From Cellulophaga sp. L1A9 (GTDB lineage: Bacteria > Bacteroidota > Bacteroidia > Flavobacteriales > Flavobacteriaceae): 64,000 nucleotides of DNA. The position numbers and the translations under genes are program-made. A model generated the notes under the pieces. It made no database searches and was not told the origin of the DNA. It saw only the letters and a list, made by a program, of their open reading frames with translations. Every line of letters begins with the position of its first letter. Positions within the stretch are counted from its first letter, which is position 1. Where the stretch lies: assembly GCF_009797025.1 (NCBI RefSeq), contig NZ_CP047027.1:2542001-2606000 (forward strand), given 5' to 3'. This document shows positions 63,194 through 64,000 of this stretch, piece after piece.

Positions 63194-64000
63194 TTCTTTC
63201 AACGTATTTAATAATATGTCCTGCAATATTTTTTCCTGTGGCAGTTTCAATTCCTTCTAATCCCGGAGAAGAATTTACTTCTAAAATTAACGGTCCGCGA
63301 GCAGATTGCAACATATCAACACCAGCAATTCCTAATCCTAATGATTTGGCAGCTTTTAATGCGGCATTTTCCTCTTCATCTGTCAACTCAATAATATTGG
63401 CAGAGCCACCGCGATGTAAATTAGACCTGAACTCACCTTCTTTACCTTGCCTTTTCATAGCGCCTACGACTACACCATCGACTACAAAGGCTCTAATGTC
63501 TGCGCCTTTTGCTTCTTTTATAAATTCTTGCACAATAACTCTTGCTTGCAATCCATTAAAAGCTTCTAGTATAGATTCTGCAGAATTACGGTTGTCTGCT
63601 AAAACGACTCCTAGTCCTTGAGTGCCTTCTAATAATTTAATGACTAAAGGAGCGCCCCCTACTTTGTCTACAATACCACTCACTTCTTTAGAGTAGTTAC
63701 TAAAAACTGTTTTTGGTAAGCCTAAACCAGCTCTAGATAAAATTTGTAAACTTCTTAATTTATCTCTTGACCTAACCAAGGCTTGAGATTCTGTAGCAGT
63801 AAAGACCTTCATCATTTCAAATTGTCTCACAACTGCGGTTCCGTAAAATGTCACTGAAGCGCCAATTCTAGGGATGACTCCGTCTACATTGGTGATCTCT
63901 TCTCCTTTGTAAATGATGCCAGGTTTCTTTTTTTCAATGACCAAGTCGCACTTTGTATGATTAATGACAAGCATTTCATGGCCTTTTTTTTCACCGGCTT
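63183..64000 (-). CDS. rimK: RimK-type ATP-grasp glutamate ligase, 5'-truncated by window edge
   Basis: At least 272 residues; the frame stays open to the window edge, so the first codons lie beyond 64000. It starts within '[20 protein letters not shown]', an N-terminal RimK pattern. ATP-grasp features: '[22 protein letters not shown]', '[19 protein letters not shown]', '[20 protein letters not shown]', and '[26 protein letters not shown]' as the metal-binding end. RimK adds Glu to the C-terminus of ribosomal protein S6 or makes poly-glutamate. Overlaps the hydrolase start by 11 bp. Confidence 0.92.
   Translation of the reverse strand, partial: AGEKKGHEMLVINHTKCDLVIEKKKPGIIYKGEEITNVDGVIPRIGASVTFYGTAVVRQFEMMKVFTATESQALVRSRDKLRSLQILSRAGLGLPKTVFSNYSKEVSGIVDKVGGAPLVIKLLEGTQGLGVVLADNRNSAESILEAFNGLQARVIVQEFIKEAKGADIRAFVVDGVVVGAMKRQGKEGEFRSNLHRGGSANIIELTDEEENAALKAAKSLGLGIAGVDMLQSARGPLILEVNSSPGLEGIETATGKNIAGHIIKYVERNAE

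Noticed and set aside
63194..63250. Earlier start for the aspartoacylase-like hydrolase
   Set aside because: It lies inside rimK and lengthens the overlap to 68 bp; the ATG at 63193 gives the usual short overlap.
1..64000. tRNA, rRNA, CRISPR arrays and insertion sequences
   Set aside because: No gap contains a cloverleaf with CCA end, no repeated spacer pattern and no transposase-like frame; every long open frame is assigned to another family.

Overview
The window looks like a chromosomal segment of a marine-type flavobacterium (Bacteroidota, Flavobacteriia). The evidence is its AT-rich DNA, TAnnTTTG-type -7 promoter boxes, an alternative complex III (Act) joined to an aa3-type oxidase, the gliding/type IX secretion gene sprA after ruvA, a T9SS type-B (CHU_C) surface protein with PorP/SprF partners, and flavobacterial TonB proteins with an EDVPxFPGCE motif. 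I see no tRNA, rRNA, IS element, prophage or CRISPR array, and no intergenic gap exceeds 300 bp.

Layout. 1-4624: end of an Act operon (actE fragment, actF) running into coxII and coxI. 4800-14858: housekeeping and mixed genes (a DUF2807 exported protein, a large acyl-CoA dehydrogenase/oxidase, ruvB overlapping a cytochrome P450, a NatAB-like ABC exporter, queG, an SLC45-like MFS carrier). 14983-27642: maeB, ruvA, sprA, gcvH, a VanZ-like gene and two tandem tonB paralogues. 27704-33990: a metallo-beta-lactamase-fold enzyme, then the oxidase completion and assembly cluster (heme O synthase, two subunit III proteins, subunit IV, a Cys-less thioredoxin-like protein, Sco, DUF420, and a 74-residue membrane protein with one CxxC). 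34099-43645: a duplicated ABC export system, with two permease pairs and two membrane-fusion proteins but only one ATPase and one TolC. 43740-49041: tsaB, MscS channel, dodecin, Nfu with a doubled N-domain, an orphan PorP/SprF, and a VWA lipoprotein. 49259-53716: a LytS/LytTR two-component pair, gamma-carbonic anhydrase and fabD. 53870-59216: a surface-protein cassette (Calx-beta/TSP3/CHU_C protein, PorP/SprF, OmpA/TPR protein). 59287-64000: a SanA-like DUF218 protein, an S41 peptidase lipoprotein, a small conserved-looking protein, an aspartoacylase-like hydrolase and a truncated RimK.

How the parts work together. Act oxidises menaquinol and reduces cytochrome c, which feeds the aa3 oxidase encoded partly at 1686-4624 and partly at 29637-31780. 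Heme O synthase and Sco supply its heme and copper. SprA is the outer-membrane translocon of T9SS, and the 53870-59216 cassette probably encodes one of its type-B substrates with a dedicated SprF-like partner.

Least ordinary observations: (i) the two halves of the ABC duplication are each preceded by a TGTAAC-N17/18-GTCTA element resembling an ECF-sigma promoter, although no ECF sigma gene lies in the window; (ii) a 17-bp-arm inverted repeat at 4683-4775; (iii) a possible three-way-junction structure at 61657-61750; (iv) the Cys-less Sco neighbour and the tiny CxxC protein in the oxidase assembly cluster. I found no convincing wholly new defence or mobile system. All calls rest on reading the sequence and on recalled family knowledge; no database search was run.
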